64,000 nucleotides of DNA from Rossellomorea vietnamensis. Lineage in GTDB: Bacteria > Bacillota > Bacilli > Bacillales > Bacillaceae_B. Position numbers and translations under genes: made by a program. The stretch lies in contig NZ_VTEH01000010.1 of assembly GCF_008180615.1 (NCBI RefSeq), forward strand, positions 39,610 to 103,609, read 5' to 3'. This document shows positions 47,735 through 56,664 of the stretch, piece after piece. Every line of letters begins with the position of its first letter. Position 1 is the first letter of the stretch. The notes under the pieces are model-generated. The model was given only the letters and a program-made list of their open reading frames with translations. It was not told where the DNA came from and ran no database searches.

Positions 47735-48432
47735 TTGTTATCCTCTTCCTTAGCAATATAGCCCTGGCCCACCTTCGTTTGAATGAAGCAGCCCAGACCA
47801 ATTTCCTGCAGGTGCTTTCGCAGCCGGTTGACATTGACGGTCAGGGTGTTATCACTGATGAAGCGTTTATCATCCCACAAGCTTTCCATTAATTTTTCCC
47901 TGCTGACAATTTTGTTTTTTTCTTCAATCAGAAGTTTCAGGATGAAGATTTCGTTCTTGGTCAGTTCTATGGCTCCCGACTCATTGGACACCATGTTTTT
48001 CTCATAATCCACTGTTGCTCCGTTCCATGTCTTTAGGTGGACGCTATCCGTATTATAGTTATACACCCGCCGCAGAGTAGCCTGGATCTTGGCAACCAAT
48101 ACTTCAAAATGAAAGGGCTTCTGGATGAAATCATCTGCTCCGAGCTGCATGGACATGACCATGTCTGTGGGATGGTCGCGGGAAGATAAAAAGATGATCG
48201 GCACATTGGAATGCGATCTTATCAGGCGGCACCAATGAAAGCCATCAAACTTTGGAAGCTGGATATCAATGATAACCAAGTCAGGTTTAAGTTCAGTGAA
48301 TTCCTGGAGGACCCGTGCAAAATCACGGATACCATGAACTTCATAGGACCATTGAGACAAACGTTCTTCTATTTCTTGAAATAAGGTTAAATCGTCTTCT
48401 ATAACGAGAATGTTAAACAAAGTTTTCACCAC
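47731..48432 (-). CDS. BceR-type response regulator
   Basis: 233 residues, OmpR family. Receiver with DD pair (VIEDDLTLFQE) and phospho-acceptor Asp in DLVIIDIQLPK; winged-helix C-terminal domain (NTLTVNVNRLRKHLQEIG). Bce-type in length and linkage. Expected to bind the palindrome at 46713-46738 and activate the transporter genes. Confidence 0.94.
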   Translation of the reverse strand: MVKTLFNILVIEDDLTLFQEIEERLSQWSYEVHGIRDFARVLQEFTELKPDLVIIDIQLPKFDGFHWCRLIRSHSNVPIIFLSSRDHPTDMVMSMQLGADDFIQKPFHFEVLVAKIQATLRRVYNYNTDSVHLKTWNGATVDYEKNMVSNESGAIELTKNEIFILKLLIEEKNKIVSREKLMESLWDDKRFISDNTLTVNVNRLRKHLQEIGLGCFIQTKVGQGYIAKEEDNK

Positions 48433-48503
48433 ACAGTCACCCTGATTTTACATTGATTATAACAAAATTTCCCTTACAGCTATACATCAATTCAGAACAA
48501 CGA

Positions 48504-48531
48504 AAAGCAGGGATGATGGAATCCCTGCTGA
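48504..48531 (-). terminator. Weak terminator of the YkgA-type gene
   Basis: AGCAGGGAT and ATCCCTGCT around GATGGA; minus-strand flank TTTTCG. Confidence 0.5.
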
Positions 48532-48598
48532 TGGTTCGCGTTGAAAAATTAAGTGCCCTGTTCGAAGTCCTAATATATTTCGTGGCAGAAGTGAGCAG

Positions 48599-49456
48599 TC
48601 AAAGCTCTCTCAAAATCGGAAGTGAACAGCATCGGAAAGAACCGCCTGATTTAATAATCTCAGTAATGTCTACTTCTATTACATCAAAGCCCCGATCGCG
48701 GAGTTGTTTATTAACTTCTTTATTGACAGGTAAGCTGAGAATTTTTTTGCTGCCTATTGATAGTAAATTTGTTCCCAGGGTGAATTGTTCTTCTTTAGAA
48801 ACCTCGATTAGTTCATATCGGGAACCGAAAAATTCGATGTCCTGTTCCGTTAAGGCTTCGCGGAAAATAAGTGCTTCTGTGGGTGAAATGACATTGAAGA
48901 CACAATCTAAGTGCAGGTATTCGGCTTTGAACTTAATTCCCTTCACTTCATAATGCGGCAGAAGGCTCTGCAGGTGATCGACCGAACTTTGCGTAGTTCT
49001 GTCGCTGAGTCCTACATAAACGGTACCTTGATCAATGACAACATCGCCGCCTTCGATTCTGTCTTCTGCAAGATTGTAATAAGAAAGATCCTCATCCTCA
49101 AGCCATTGCTTCAGTACAGTTTCTTCCCCTCTCCTGACATCACTGGCCATTCTGGCGACGAATACGGTCTGTCCCAAGGTAAACCCGATGTCACGGGTGA
49201 AAACCTGCTCATGGTATTTTTTATGATAAGGAAGAAGAGCCACCTCCACTCCATTATCTCTCAGGGTTTTAACAAACTGGCCGTGCTGTTCGACGGCTTT
49301 GTCTATATGTATCCCCTCATCCTTGAATTTCCTCTGAGTTTCATTGATAACATCACGGATTGTCATATAATGGGGCTCACATAGAATAACCCGCTTTAAA
49401 GTATCATATTCACTGCCGCAGTATGTTCTGTATTTCTCTTGAGAATCTGTACTCAT
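48599..49456 (-). CDS. ykgA: Dimethylarginine dimethylaminohydrolase-like (YkgA)
   Basis: 285 residues of the amidinotransferase/DDAH superfamily; active-site His in YLHLDCVFN and Cys in GGSFRCCSLPI, both at the expected spacing. Closely resembles B. subtilis YkgA, whose physiological substrate is unsettled; methylated arginine or another guanidino compound is likely. Start placed at 49456 (GAGGAGAG 5 bp upstream); an upstream ATG at 49471 lies before the ribosome site. Divergent from folE. Confidence 0.88.
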   Translation of the reverse strand: MSTDSQEKYRTYCGSEYDTLKRVILCEPHYMTIRDVINETQRKFKDEGIHIDKAVEQHGQFVKTLRDNGVEVALLPYHKKYHEQVFTRDIGFTLGQTVFVARMASDVRRGEETVLKQWLEDEDLSYYNLAEDRIEGGDVVIDQGTVYVGLSDRTTQSSVDHLQSLLPHYEVKGIKFKAEYLHLDCVFNVISPTEALIFREALTEQDIEFFGSRYELIEVSKEEQFTLGTNLLSIGSKKILSLPVNKEVNKQLRDRGFDVIEVDITEIIKSGGSFRCCSLPILREL

Positions 49457-49536
49457 AAGAACTCTCCTCATAAATGAATTTACCCTTAGGATAGACTGAA
49501 CCGGGAGATAATATTTATCCTTTTTTGGTACTTCAA

Positions 49537-49583
49537 CACACTAAAGCACTAATAGGGACTGTCCCTTTTAGTGCTTTAGCGTG
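49537..49583. promoter_or_regulatory. 47-bp near-perfect palindrome, ykgA-folE region
   Basis: CACACTAAAGCACTAATAGG pairs with CCTTTTAGTGCTTTAGCGTG, centred on GGGACTGTCCC: 20 of 22 positions pair. It lies between divergent start codons with no T-tract, so an operator or cruciform is likelier than a terminator. Confidence 0.7.
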
Positions 49584-49722
49584 CTAAAATGTTTGGTAAT
49601 GTTTTTCAAGAGTATACTGACTATCAAAGGTTGCAGGGATTTGTGATATAGTATGTATAACATGAAACCGTAAGTTTGATGCTTAAGGTTTTATTTCATA
49701 ATAGAGAGTGGAGAGATTTATT

Positions 49723-50361
49723 ATGTTGATGACCGAAGATCAATTTATGCTTCAAAAACTCCAGGATTTGTTTAAAGGCACTTCTGGGGATATAGATAAA
49801 GATATCATTAAGGCGCAGCAATATATGGATGGAATCAAGAATTTGATTGAGATTTGCGGCGATGACCCGGACCGTGACGGTCTGCAGGAAACACCGTTCC
49901 GTGTATTGAAGGCATTTTTAGAATATACAGAAGGATACCGTGAAGATCCGAAAGTACATTTGGAAAAAGTGTTTGATGTTGACCATAAAGAATTGGTGAT
50001 GGTGAAGGATATTGAGTTTTATTCGATGTGCGAGCATCATTTCGCTCCTTTCTTTGGTGTCGCCCATGTAGGCTATGTACCGGACAGGAAAATTACGGGC
50101 TTATCCAAAATCGGCCGCCTGGTCGAAGGGTATGCCAAGCGCTTTCAGGTACAGGAAAGACTGACGAATGAAATCGCCCAGGCGGTCGAGGAGGTCCTAG
50201 AGCCGCAAGGTGTGATGGTCGTGGTTGAAGCTAAACATATGTGCATGTGCGGCCGCGGCATCAAGAAGTCGACTGCTTCCACGACGACTACGGCGGTCAG
50301 GGGAATCTACGCAGAGAAGACGGAGAACAGGATGGAATTTCTATCCCTTTTGAATAGATAG
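49723..50361 (+). CDS. folE: GTP cyclohydrolase I
   Basis: Converts GTP to 7,8-dihydroneopterin triphosphate, the first step to folate. 212 residues: type-I fold with zinc ligands C and H in MCEHHFAPFFG and C in CMCGRGIKKS. The N-terminus is ~20 residues longer than B. subtilis FolE (MtrA). ATG 49723 has GGAGAG 7 bp upstream; ATG 49729 is an alternative. The next gene is an SDR without catalytic residues. Confidence 0.96.
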   Translation: MLMTEDQFMLQKLQDLFKGTSGDIDKDIIKAQQYMDGIKNLIEICGDDPDRDGLQETPFRVLKAFLEYTEGYREDPKVHLEKVFDVDHKELVMVKDIEFYSMCEHHFAPFFGVAHVGYVPDRKITGLSKIGRLVEGYAKRFQVQERLTNEIAQAVEEVLEPQGVMVVVEAKHMCMCGRGIKKSTASTTTTAVRGIYAEKTENRMEFLSLLNR

Positions 50362-50409
50362 CAGGGCAGATAAACCTAAATGATAATGTCGATAGTGCAG
50401 GTGAGAAAA

Positions 50410-51180
50410 ATGAGACACGCAGTGATCACTGCTGGTTCCAAAGGGCTTGGAAAAAAAGTGACCGAGCAATTCCTTAAGCGGGGCTGCTCTGTGACGGTCA
50501 ATTTCAGGAGCGATTTTGAAAGGGTTGAACAGTTAAAACAAGAATGGGCAGCCTATCTTGAGCAGCTTCAGTTTGTTCAAGGCGATATCACTAAAAAGGA
50601 AGATATCAGAAACATCATTGATCAGGCTATGGGCCGGTTTGGCCGAATTGATTATCTCGTCAATAATGCCGGTCCTTATATTTTTGAGCGCAAGAAGCTG
50701 ATTGATTATGAGGACCATGAGTGGGAAGAGATGATCAACGGGAATTTGACAGCCGTTTTTCATTTTCTAAAACTCGCTGTACCGATCATGAGAAGGCAAA
50801 AATTCGGCAGGATCGTCAATTATGGCTTCCAGGATGCCGAGCATTCACCTGGCTGGATCTACCGTTCGGCCTTCAGTGCAGCAAAGGTGGGCCTGGTTTC
50901 ACTAACAAGATCCATTGCCTTGGAGGAAGCCGAGTATGGCATCACAGCTAATATGATATGCCCAGGAGACATCAGGGGTGAAATGAAAGAGTCTTCCATT
51001 GAATCTGCCAGGGGTATGAAGGACGATCGGACGCCCATCGGCAGGTCCGGCACTGGGGAAGATATTTCACGCCTCGTCAGCTTCCTGTGTGATGAGAACT
51101 CTGACCTTATCACGGGAAGTGTCATCTCAGCCTCTGGAGGCATCAATGTTGTCAGCCGAAATGGGCTGCCTCATTCATGA
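50410..51180 (+). CDS. SDR-fold protein lacking catalytic Ser and Tyr
   Basis: 256 residues with the classical Rossmann SDR fold: cofactor motif TAGSKGLG (7-14), NNAG (85-88) and PGDI near 190. In the catalytic region the Ser is replaced (YGF at about 138-140, where ISS is usual) and the YxxxK Tyr is Phe (F155-SAA-K159). The fold is intact but ordinary alcohol/ketone redox chemistry should fail. 48 bp after folE, so probably co-transcribed; a regulatory or non-redox role near pterin metabolism is inference. Confidence 0.85.
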   Translation: MRHAVITAGSKGLGKKVTEQFLKRGCSVTVNFRSDFERVEQLKQEWAAYLEQLQFVQGDITKKEDIRNIIDQAMGRFGRIDYLVNNAGPYIFERKKLIDYEDHEWEEMINGNLTAVFHFLKLAVPIMRRQKFGRIVNYGFQDAEHSPGWIYRSAFSAAKVGLVSLTRSIALEEAEYGITANMICPGDIRGEMKESSIESARGMKDDRTPIGRSGTGEDISRLVSFLCDENSDLITGSVISASGGINVVSRNGLPHS

Positions 51181-51186
51181 ATGGTA

Positions 51187-51219
51187 AAAACCCGTACTCT
51201 AACTTGTGCGGGTTTTTTG
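51187..51219 (+). terminator. Terminator of the folE-SDR transcript
   Basis: AAAACCCG and CGGGTTTTTT around TACTCTAACTTGTG. Confidence 0.85.
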
Positions 51220-51259
51220 GTGTGGACCGAGGCGCATCACATCGAATGATCTCCCTTGC

Positions 51260-52090
51260 ACGTCCGGCGGGGTACGTCAAAATCGAGAAACCCGCTAGAT
51301 GATATCCTTGGAAGGCCGGCGAGGTACATCAAGCCGGAAAAACTGAAAGATAATGTACCTCGCCCGGCAAGCGGGGTACATCAAAATCGAGAAACCCGCT
51401 AGAAGATGTCCTAGGAAGGCCGGCGAGGTACATCAAACCGGAGAAACTTAAAGATAATGTACATCGTCCGGCAAGCGGGGTACATCAAAATCGAGAAACC
51501 CGCTAGAAGATGTCCTAGGAAGGCCGGCGAGGTACATCAAACCGGAGAAACTTAAAGATAATGTACATCGTCCGGCAAGCGGGGTACATCAAATCGAAAA
51601 ACCAAAAGATAATGTACTTCGCCTGGCAAGCGAGGTACATCAAGCCGGAAAAACTGAAAGATAATGTACCTCGCCTGGAAAGCGGGGTACATCAAATCGC
51701 AGAAACCAAAAGATGATGTACGTCGCCCTGGGAGCGAGGTACATTAAACCGAAAAAACTGAAAGATAATGTACTTCGCCTGGCAAGCGAGGTACATCAAA
51801 CCGGAAAAACTGAAAGATAATGTACCTCGCCCGGCAAGCGAGGTACATCAAATCGCAGAAACCAAAAGATAATGTACTTCGCTAGGGGAGCGAGGTACAT
51901 CAAATCGTAAAAACTAAAAGATAATGTCCCTCGCCCGGCAAGCGGGGTACATCAAATTGGAAAAACTGAAAGATAGTGTACTTCGCCCGGAGAGCGAGGT
52001 ACATTAAACCGGAAAAACTAAAAGATAATGTACTTCGCCTGGCAAGCGAGGTACATCAAAATGAGGAAAACCGAAAGATGATGTCTCTCG
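51260..52090. repeat. 52-bp tandem repeat array with internal dyad (array 2)
   Basis: About sixteen units of roughly 52 bp on the pattern GATAATGTACYTCGCCYGG, CAAGCGAGGTACATCAAACC, GGAAAAACTGAAA. Each carries ATGTACCTCGC and GCGAGGTACAT (11-bp arms, 7-nt loop). T in the left arm or G in the right arm keeps plus-strand G-U wobble pairs in many units. A composite subunit (GATGTCCTAGGAAGGCCGGC, GAGGTACATC) occurs three times near the start. No ORF spans it convincingly. The array fills the gap between two convergent genes. Confidence 0.93.
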
Positions 52091-52239
52091 CTCTGCAAAA
52101 ACAGGGCTCCTCCAACAATCAACTGCCCAGCTCAAGAAAAAGGGGCGCTCCAATCCTCGAGGCAGGCGGCTATTTTCATGATGAACTGAGGGTGATGAGC
52201 ACACATCCATATACTTAGCCCCCACATATGAAGTGAACA

Positions 52240-52264
52240 AAAAAACCTTCCCGCGAGAAGGTCT
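52240..52264 (-). terminator. Terminator of the haloperoxidase gene
   Basis: ACCTTC and GAAGGT around CCGCGA with seven T on the minus strand. Confidence 0.8.
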
Positions 52265-52271
52265 AAAAATC

Positions 52272-53168
52272 TTAACTCAGTTTTTTAAGAAAAGGCTTGG
52301 GTGCATCAAGATTCTGCAGCGGCTCCTTCCTTCCGCTATCTTCCTCTCCAATCACTAAAGATGAGCAGTCGGGCGGAAAGTCATATGGAATGAATTGACG
52401 GTAATCTTCAGGAAGAAGGTTAGCGTTCTTATAGCTGTGAGATACCATGCGCGGATCAAATCCAGGTTGGCGTTTAATATGGTTGATGACCACTTTGCCA
52501 ATTGTCCTGCCCAATCGAAGCCCTTCGCTGTTATCAGAAGGAAAATGGACGCCGCCGAACAGCCTGCTGTCGGCATCATCTTCTGCTACTTTATTCAAAT
52601 TGCGTGCCTCTCTTGGGAAGAAATAACTTAATACTGTTTCTGCGCACCCGGACATGACGGCATGCCCGGAAGGATAAGTCGGGAAGCGCGGCGTACAAAT
52701 TATTGTTTCCAGTGTTTGGTCATACTGATTGGGCCTTGCCACATCCCACTTATACTTCAGGTCCCATGTGACGACCATGGCATCATTGACAGCTCCATGA
52801 ACGTAAGCCTGTATCTGGGCTGCAGCAGTTGGGGAGACGTTATAGGTATCGATCAGCCGGTCTATCACAGGTGTCCATTGTTTAGTAGGAACTCCGCTTC
52901 CATAATAGACAGCGATCTTTTTTTGCGTTTCAGTCAGTGTATTCAAGGTCTTCTTGACCACTTTGAGCTCTCTTTCAAAATCGATCATATTAGGGTGTCT
53001 GAGAAACCGCTCGACTTCCTTTCCTTCGGGAGTACTAATGTCCCCATCCTGCTGCCTTTTTAAGAAAAGAAGAGGCCATGAACCTGCTGATGGTGTGACG
53101 GGATCTCTCGGCGGCCCGCTTTCCCCGGCATAAGGAGTTTCAGACCATAGTAAATAAGGTTCTCTCAT
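52272..53168 (-). CDS. Vanadium-dependent haloperoxidase-like (PAP2) protein
   Basis: 298 residues, PAP2/chloroperoxidase superfamily. Vanadate/phosphate motifs KYKWDVARP, YPSGHAVMSG and DSRLFGGVHFPSDNSEG give the K-R-S-G-H-R-H set with the catalytic His. No signal peptide or TM segments, so it is a soluble haloperoxidase-like enzyme rather than a lipid phosphatase. AAAGGAGGTGA precedes the ATG. Actual halide use cannot be told from sequence. Confidence 0.85.
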   Translation of the reverse strand: MREPYLLWSETPYAGESGPPRDPVTPSAGSWPLLFLKRQQDGDISTPEGKEVERFLRHPNMIDFERELKVVKKTLNTLTETQKKIAVYYGSGVPTKQWTPVIDRLIDTYNVSPTAAAQIQAYVHGAVNDAMVVTWDLKYKWDVARPNQYDQTLETIICTPRFPTYPSGHAVMSGCAETVLSYFFPREARNLNKVAEDDADSRLFGGVHFPSDNSEGLRLGRTIGKVVINHIKRQPGFDPRMVSHSYKNANLLPEDYRQFIPYDFPPDCSSLVIGEEDSGRKEPLQNLDAPKPFLKKLS

Positions 53169-53326
53169 ATAAATTCACCTCCTTTCCTTATAGTATGAAG
53201 GTGGAGAGGCTGGGGAGTAGGTGGGAGTAACGGTTTGACGAAAGAGAGTGAAAAATCCTGAATAACTTACACAGAGTATATGGACAATAAAGAAGTAAAA
53301 ATTCCCCCGAAAAGAGGTAACGAAAA

Positions 53327-54031
53327 ATGACGAACCATGATAATCAAGGATTTTCTCATGATGAATTCAAGCTGTCGAAGTCAGGGTTTGACCCAAACAT
53401 GCCCGGCCACAAGAACCAGCATTCTAATGAAATGATTCTAAGACAGGAGCCCCGAACAGCCAGAAAAGAAGGAAGCGGAATCAGTCTTCCTTATGAAACC
53501 CGGCTGGAAATGGGATTGATGCTGGATGAGCATTTGTGTGCTTTGAACGTGGCGTTACATCAATACACCAAGCATCATTGGCTCACAGAAGGTGCCGAAT
53601 CATTCGGAAGTCTTCATCATATTCTGGATGAACATATCGATGTAACTGAGAAGCACATCGATATGGTAGGCGAGCGCGTTGCCAGGCTGGGTGTCGTGCC
53701 TACTGCCCACCCTGTTACACAGCATGAAATTTCCTATATTAAACACGAAGTGGAAGGCCGCTACACAATGAGGGATTACCTTCGCAATGATCTGGAACAT
53801 GAGATCAAAATTCAGGGCATGATGAGAAAAACAATCAAGCGTGCACACGAGTTGAATGACTTTGGTACAGTGCAGGTATTGGAAGAAGTTCTTTTGAAAA
53901 GAGAAGACTTTGGATATCACCTCTGGAGCCTTCTTGAAGATGATACCCTGGTCCGCGGCATGACACATCTGTTGGACGGCAAGGAAGATATTGCTGACAA
54001 CCGCCATCTTAATGACAACCTTCCAAATTGA
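53327..54031 (+). CDS. Dps-like ferritin-fold protein
   Basis: 234 residues: ~60-residue polar N-terminal extension, then a Dps four-helix domain with the ferroxidase-type motif HQYTKHHWL... LHHILDEHIDVTEKHIDMVGER. Expected to store iron and protect DNA from peroxide; the long charged N-terminus could bind DNA. AAAGAGGTAA before the ATG. Confidence 0.88.
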   Translation: MTNHDNQGFSHDEFKLSKSGFDPNMPGHKNQHSNEMILRQEPRTARKEGSGISLPYETRLEMGLMLDEHLCALNVALHQYTKHHWLTEGAESFGSLHHILDEHIDVTEKHIDMVGERVARLGVVPTAHPVTQHEISYIKHEVEGRYTMRDYLRNDLEHEIKIQGMMRKTIKRAHELNDFGTVQVLEEVLLKREDFGYHLWSLLEDDTLVRGMTHLLDGKEDIADNRHLNDNLPN

Positions 54032-54076
54032 TCTTGGATTGAAAGGGTACTTTTCTTAACTCTTAGAAACCCTTTT

Positions 54077-54184
54077 GTAAAAGGCTCTTTTCGTAAATTT
54101 TGTTGCTATTTGATACTTATTCTTAAGAAAATCCGGCTCTTGGGATTTTTCCAAAAGCAGCAATACGCAAAAACAGCCTTGAAA
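54077..54184. repeat. M element (MITE-like), copy 6, reverse, internally deleted
   Basis: AAAAGGCTCTTTTCGTAAAT then TTTGTTGCTATTTG at one end, CCGGCTCTTGGGATTTTTCC and CAAAAACAGCCTTG at the other; the internal hairpin is missing. Confidence 0.7.
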
Positions 54185-54215
54185 AAAGTGGAGACTCCTC
54201 ATCACTTTATAAAAA

Positions 54216-54253
54216 TCAAAAACCTGCTTCCTTGTCTGGAAGCAGGTTTTCAT
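54216..54253 (-). terminator. Terminator of the M20 gene
   Basis: AAAACCTGCTTCC and GGAAGCAGGTTTT around TTGTCT. Confidence 0.9.
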
Positions 54254-55717
54254 TTAGTATCGGTTGCTTTCTTTAACAAATTCCACATAAAATTTTACGG
54301 CATTAAGGTAATTTTCTGTGCTGACATGCTCATTGGTGCCATGCATCCGGTTCAGGTCTTCGGAAGTGATCTGGACAGGGAGAAAGCGGTACGTATTATC
54401 GGCAACACTGTCATAATGTTTGGCATCCGACCCGGCAACCATCAAATAGGGAGCGATGACAGCCTCGCTGTAAACATTTCTCGCTGCCTGCTGGATGGTT
54501 TTGAAGGGCTTGCCTTTCAATGAAGATACCTTTGTTGCTTCGCTCCCTGTCACTTCAACGGTAATGGCTTCATCCTCAATAGTTTCTTCGATAAATTGTT
54601 TCACATCTTCCAATGAGTCGCCTGGCATGAGTCGAAGGTTGATGATGGCACTTGCTTGCTCAGGAAGGGCATTGTATTGTTCCCCGGCCTGGAATATCGT
54701 TGGAGCAATTGTCGTTCTGATCAGTGCTGCTGAAGCGGGTTCCTTCAATAACACTTCTTCAATAATAGGTTCAAAGAAGAGTTTATTTGAAAAAATATAC
54801 TTCATCCCGAAATTCATTTCAGGTGCAACGTACTCAAATAAATCCTCTCCTGGTCCTTTAAGATCCTCTGTAAACTGGGTTTCCTCCAGTTTGGCTATGG
54901 CACCGGCGATTCTGCCGATATTCGTCCGGCTCTGCGGCTGGGAGGAATGTCCGCCGCTGCCCTCCACTGAAAGCTCTGCTGTCGCCGATCCTTTTTCCGA
55001 AATGCCGACAACGCCGACGGGAGCTTCGACTCCTGGCACCATGTTTTCCACTATGGCACCTCCTTCATCGAGGACAAAATCAAATTGCACGCCTCTTTCC
55101 TTCAGTAATGAAGCTATAGCCATTGCCCCTTCTTCTCCGCCGATTTCTTCATCATGCCCGAACATGAAGTACATATCTCTTTCAGGCTGAAACCCTTCCT
55201 CTATAAGGTGCTCAAGGGCTTGCAGAATTCCGATCACCCCGATTTTATCGTCGAGAGTACCCCGTCCCCAGATCTTACCCCCGGCAATCTTACCGCTGAA
55301 AGGGTCATGGTCCCAGTTTCCCTCGGTACCTTGAAGGACAGGGACTACATCATAATGGCTGGTCAGGCCAATCGGTTTTTTAGAGGGGTCCTGGCCTTTC
55401 CAAGTATAAATGAGTGCATAATCATTGACTCTTTCCAGGTCCAATTCACGATGAACAGAGGGATAGGTGTGATCTAAAAAATCGATGAAGCGCTGGAACT
55501 CTTCAAGTTCAAATTTACTGCGGTCATCATAAGAAATGGTTTTGTAGGTTATAGCCTCAGAAAGGTTATTAATCGCCTTTTCTTCATCCAAGGTAATTTT
55601 TTCAGGATCAGGAACAGGTTGTTTAGATTGAACGGTAAAAGTGTTGAAAGCGGTTACAATTATAAAGATTAAAATAAAACTGCCCAGACTCAAAAATGCA
55701 ATCTTCCAGAATTTCAT
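54254..55717 (-). CDS. M20-family metallopeptidase, membrane-anchored
   Basis: 487 residues. N-terminal TM helix (about 7-26), then the PM20D1-like M20 fold: metal ligands H in GLTSHYDVVPV, D in GRGTLDDKIG and EE in GHDEEIGGEEGA; dimerisation domain (about 250-370). Likely an extracellular zinc peptidase or N-acyl amino-acid hydrolase. Substrate unknown. Monocistronic. Confidence 0.9.
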   Translation of the reverse strand: MKFWKIAFLSLGSFILIFIIVTAFNTFTVQSKQPVPDPEKITLDEEKAINNLSEAITYKTISYDDRSKFELEEFQRFIDFLDHTYPSVHRELDLERVNDYALIYTWKGQDPSKKPIGLTSHYDVVPVLQGTEGNWDHDPFSGKIAGGKIWGRGTLDDKIGVIGILQALEHLIEEGFQPERDMYFMFGHDEEIGGEEGAMAIASLLKERGVQFDFVLDEGGAIVENMVPGVEAPVGVVGISEKGSATAELSVEGSGGHSSQPQSRTNIGRIAGAIAKLEETQFTEDLKGPGEDLFEYVAPEMNFGMKYIFSNKLFFEPIIEEVLLKEPASAALIRTTIAPTIFQAGEQYNALPEQASAIINLRLMPGDSLEDVKQFIEETIEDEAITVEVTGSEATKVSSLKGKPFKTIQQAARNVYSEAVIAPYLMVAGSDAKHYDSVADNTYRFLPVQITSEDLNRMHGTNEHVSTENYLNAVKFYVEFVKESNRY

Positions 55718-55796
55718 CGAGGAGCCCCCTTTTACTATAGTTTAAGGCAGGAGATGAACTTTGGAAATGGATTTTACTTATAGAATTTTCGACAGG

Positions 55797-55945
55797 TTTT
55801 GTAAAAGAGTGTTTCCGTATATATTGTTGCTTTTAGAAAAATATTGATAATAAGGTTTTTCTCTCCAGACGGAGGGAGCAGCTCTTTTTTGGGGTTTACC
55901 GGGCTATTTCCGGTTAATTGGAGTTCTTTTCACAAAATGGCTTGC
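55797..55945. repeat. M element (MITE-like), copy 7
   Basis: AAAGAGTGTTTCCGTATATA then TTGTTGCTTTTAG, CTCTCCAGACGGAGGGAG then CAGCTCTTTTTT, and CTTTTCACAAAATGGC at the right. Confidence 0.65.
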
Positions 55946-55990
55946 AAAAAAGATCCCCTAAGCCTTATCCGGCCAGGGGATCTTCTCTTA
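55946..55990 (-). terminator. Terminator of the lipoprotein operon
   Basis: AAGATCCCCT and AGGGGATCTT around AAGCCTTATCCGGCC. Confidence 0.85.
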
Positions 55991-56055
55991 TAGGGATATT
56001 TCCTATAAAATGTTGCTTTTGCAGGGTTTCTATCATTGATAGAAATTAGTGAAAA

Positions 56056-56664
56056 TCACCAATAAGGATTTGCTTTTCCCGGATCAGAATTAAGCTTCAT
56101 CTTACCGCTATAGAATCCGCGGTCGGAAGGCATAGGTATCGGTGCAAATCTAATGATTCCTGTATAGGTCTTCCCGTCTTTTTCATATAGGTAGGCACCA
56201 TCACTATCCCCGATTTTTTCCCCGTACATGCCGTATTTCTCTTGAACGGCAGGCGGCTGTAAATCGGCAGGAAATTCAACGATGAGCTGATACCTTTTTT
56301 CAGTATCTCCTCTTTTGAGAACGATTAAGAAGGTGCCGTCCTCTCCAACTTCCCCTGTGTCAGTCAGTATGAATTCTTCCAAGGGTTGTGCTGTGGCATC
56401 CATAACTTGCTCGATTTCAGCGTCATCTGGATATTCCTTCAGTCCAGCCTGGATGACGCTTCCCTCAGGCAGGTTTGTTTGACCGCGAACCACCATTCTT
56501 TTATGAAAACGCACGTTAGACTCCATGATAATCGTTTCGTTTCCTGAAGCGATTTGAGGTGCCTCTTCTTCGGCAAGGGTTTCATCCACCAGGACCACTC
56601 TGCAGCCAGCCAGCATTAGAAGGACAGAAACCATCGCCAATAGGGATACCGCTTTCTTTAACAT
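56056..56664 (-). CDS. Lipoprotein of unknown function
   Basis: 202 residues with signal peptide and lipobox LAGC (Cys near 21). The mature part looks beta-rich, with an immunoglobulin-like segment (MVVRGQTNLPEGSVI; GTFLIVLKRG). I do not recognise the family. Overlaps the upstream permease gene by 7 bp, so it belongs to the same operon. Confidence 0.8.
   Translation of the reverse strand: MLKKAVSLLAMVSVLLMLAGCRVVLVDETLAEEEAPQIASGNETIIMESNVRFHKRMVVRGQTNLPEGSVIQAGLKEYPDDAEIEQVMDATAQPLEEFILTDTGEVGEDGTFLIVLKRGDTEKRYQLIVEFPADLQPPAVQEKYGMYGEKIGDSDGAYLYEKDGKTYTGIIRFAPIPMPSDRGFYSGKMKLNSDPGKANPYW

Noticed and set aside
51976-52218. 80-codon frame at the end of array 2
   Set aside because: Begins inside repeat units, no ribosome site, unlikely composition.
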